A program made the translations under genes and the position numbers. The notes below the pieces were generated by a model. That model had not been told where the DNA came from. It saw only the letters and a program-made list of their open reading frames with translations, and searched no databases. From Gambelia wislizenii (taxonomy: Eukaryota > Chordata > Lepidosauria > Squamata > Crotaphytidae): a DNA stretch of 64,000 nt. Positions 63,051 to 64,000 of the stretch are shown piece after piece. The stretch is taken from contig JAUMIR010000001.1 of assembly GCA_030847615.1 (NCBI GenBank), forward strand, positions 89,701,501-89,765,500, written 5' to 3'. Every line of letters begins with the position of its first letter. Within the stretch, counting starts at the first letter, position 1.

Positions 63051-64000
63051 CCCCTATAACAATAGAGGTTAGAATTAAGTAATAATGCCATTTGCTTTGC
63101 AGCATATTATGTAAAAGTTTTCCAAAGTCAAATATAATATATGCAGCTCTCAGCCTGAAGAATTGGCCAAATTGTCATTTTAAAGCCATGAACACCAGAG
63201 TATCCCATGTATTTGAGTACTATGGTATAATATAAGAACTTGAACACATACACACTGCAGGGTTGGATGTTTTGTGGTGGGAATGGAAGGTTTTGTGTTC
63301 TTTTCTCTTTTTTTTCAGATGCCACATTCCCAAACAATATGAATCACATCTGGATGCATAGAGGCAAAAGATGAGAGAAGGACTGAAAGTGAAAAGTGAA
63401 TTGACTACGAGGACAACCCAGAAATACAGTATACAGAAAGTACACTGTAGATCCATTATGAGCTGAAAATAGAAGCTCGCTGCAGTTCTCTGTACTAAGG
63501 CTCTTCATACTCACTAGAATGTCTAGAACAGCTTTCCTCATACGTGGCACCACTACTCTGACCACTCCCACCCAACATAGCCAGAAACTCCATCTTGTAA
63601 CAATTGCCAGGTCTTGCTACTTAATCCCTATTCCAGTGTTCCACATGTAAACACTTGAAGAGGGAGTGCACGATAGCCCCAGCACCTGCTGTCCTCCCTC
63701 TGGTCTGAAGAGAAGAATCTCCACTACACATGGAGGCTCTCCACACAGTCTGGAACCCAGAGAAACCAAGGTTTCCTATCACATGGAGAACCTCCATGCA
63801 ACAGCAGAGGCTCTCTTCTTCATACTGTTGCTCTACACACAAGGAAGGAGACAAGGAAGGCAGCAGTGTTAGCATGCTTCCCCTCCTCATGCATTCATTC
63901 AGAGTGATGCCTGGATAGAACTATGCTGTTTCAGCTGTCCTGGCATAGGTGCAGGATTTTACTGTTAGTCTACTTATCCACATCACAGGAGGTGAGGACT
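63051..64000. other. no recognised feature
   Basis: Short frames on both strands lack recognisable domains. No repeat family was identified. Confidence 0.3.

Overview
This window looks like vertebrate nuclear DNA from a squamate reptile, most likely an iguanian-type lizard. That assignment is an inference from the repeats: tRNA-headed SINEs with a Bov-B-like tail (Sauria-SINE type), SINEs with a 5S-rRNA head and the same kind of tail (5S-Sauria type), CR1 LINEs, a Bov-B/RTE LINE fragment, an L1 3' end, a Ty1/copia element and very many palindromic DNA-transposon derivatives. There is no operon-like coding density and I recognise no intact host protein-coding gene. The window reads as intergenic or intronic sequence, and every long reading frame I can name belongs to a transposable element.

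Layout. 0-8.9 kb: palindromic element B, CR1 and SINE fragments, a Tigger-like TA element and a palindromic MITE. 8.9-14.3 kb: a near-complete 5.4 kb minus-strand Ty1/copia element with two ~597 bp LTRs, a tRNA-iMet-type primer site and a single-frame gag-pol that is broken by stops, by an RT deletion and by a 331 bp palindromic insertion. 15.8-31 kb: dense non-autonomous DNA elements, several nested in others, plus 5S-derived SINEs and a CR1 carrying two insertions. 31.9-33.5 kb: CR1 reverse transcriptase and an internally deleted CR1 copy. 35.7-41.5 kb: SINE-in-SINE nesting, Bov-B, palindromic element E inside a SINE, and a 718 bp foldback element. 42.4-43.2 and 50.7-51.0 kb: repeat-free stretches that resemble conserved non-coding elements. 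44.5-46.0 kb: a hAT-type element with a perfect 8 bp target duplication and a CR1 inside it. 46.9-48.2 kb: a Gypsy remnant with LTRs in inverted orientation, flanked as one unit by a near-matching 5 bp duplication. 49.6-63 kb: a 580 bp element sharing the palindrome-family ends, further SINEs, a ~540 bp palindrome, and an L1 3' end.

The most notable pattern is a clan of DNA elements, most of them nearly perfect 230-410 bp palindromes. They share ends of the form GGA[GC][AT]TTTTCAGACA and, wherever the target can be checked, a 3 bp target-site duplication (TGT, TTA, TAT, TAG, TTG). Many arms contain a second hairpin followed by an internal echo of the terminal motif. A longer, non-palindromic element (49.6-50.2 kb) has the same ends and duplication length and may be closer to the parental form. 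The 3 bp duplication resembles PIF/Harbinger, but no transposase is present here, so that assignment is tentative.
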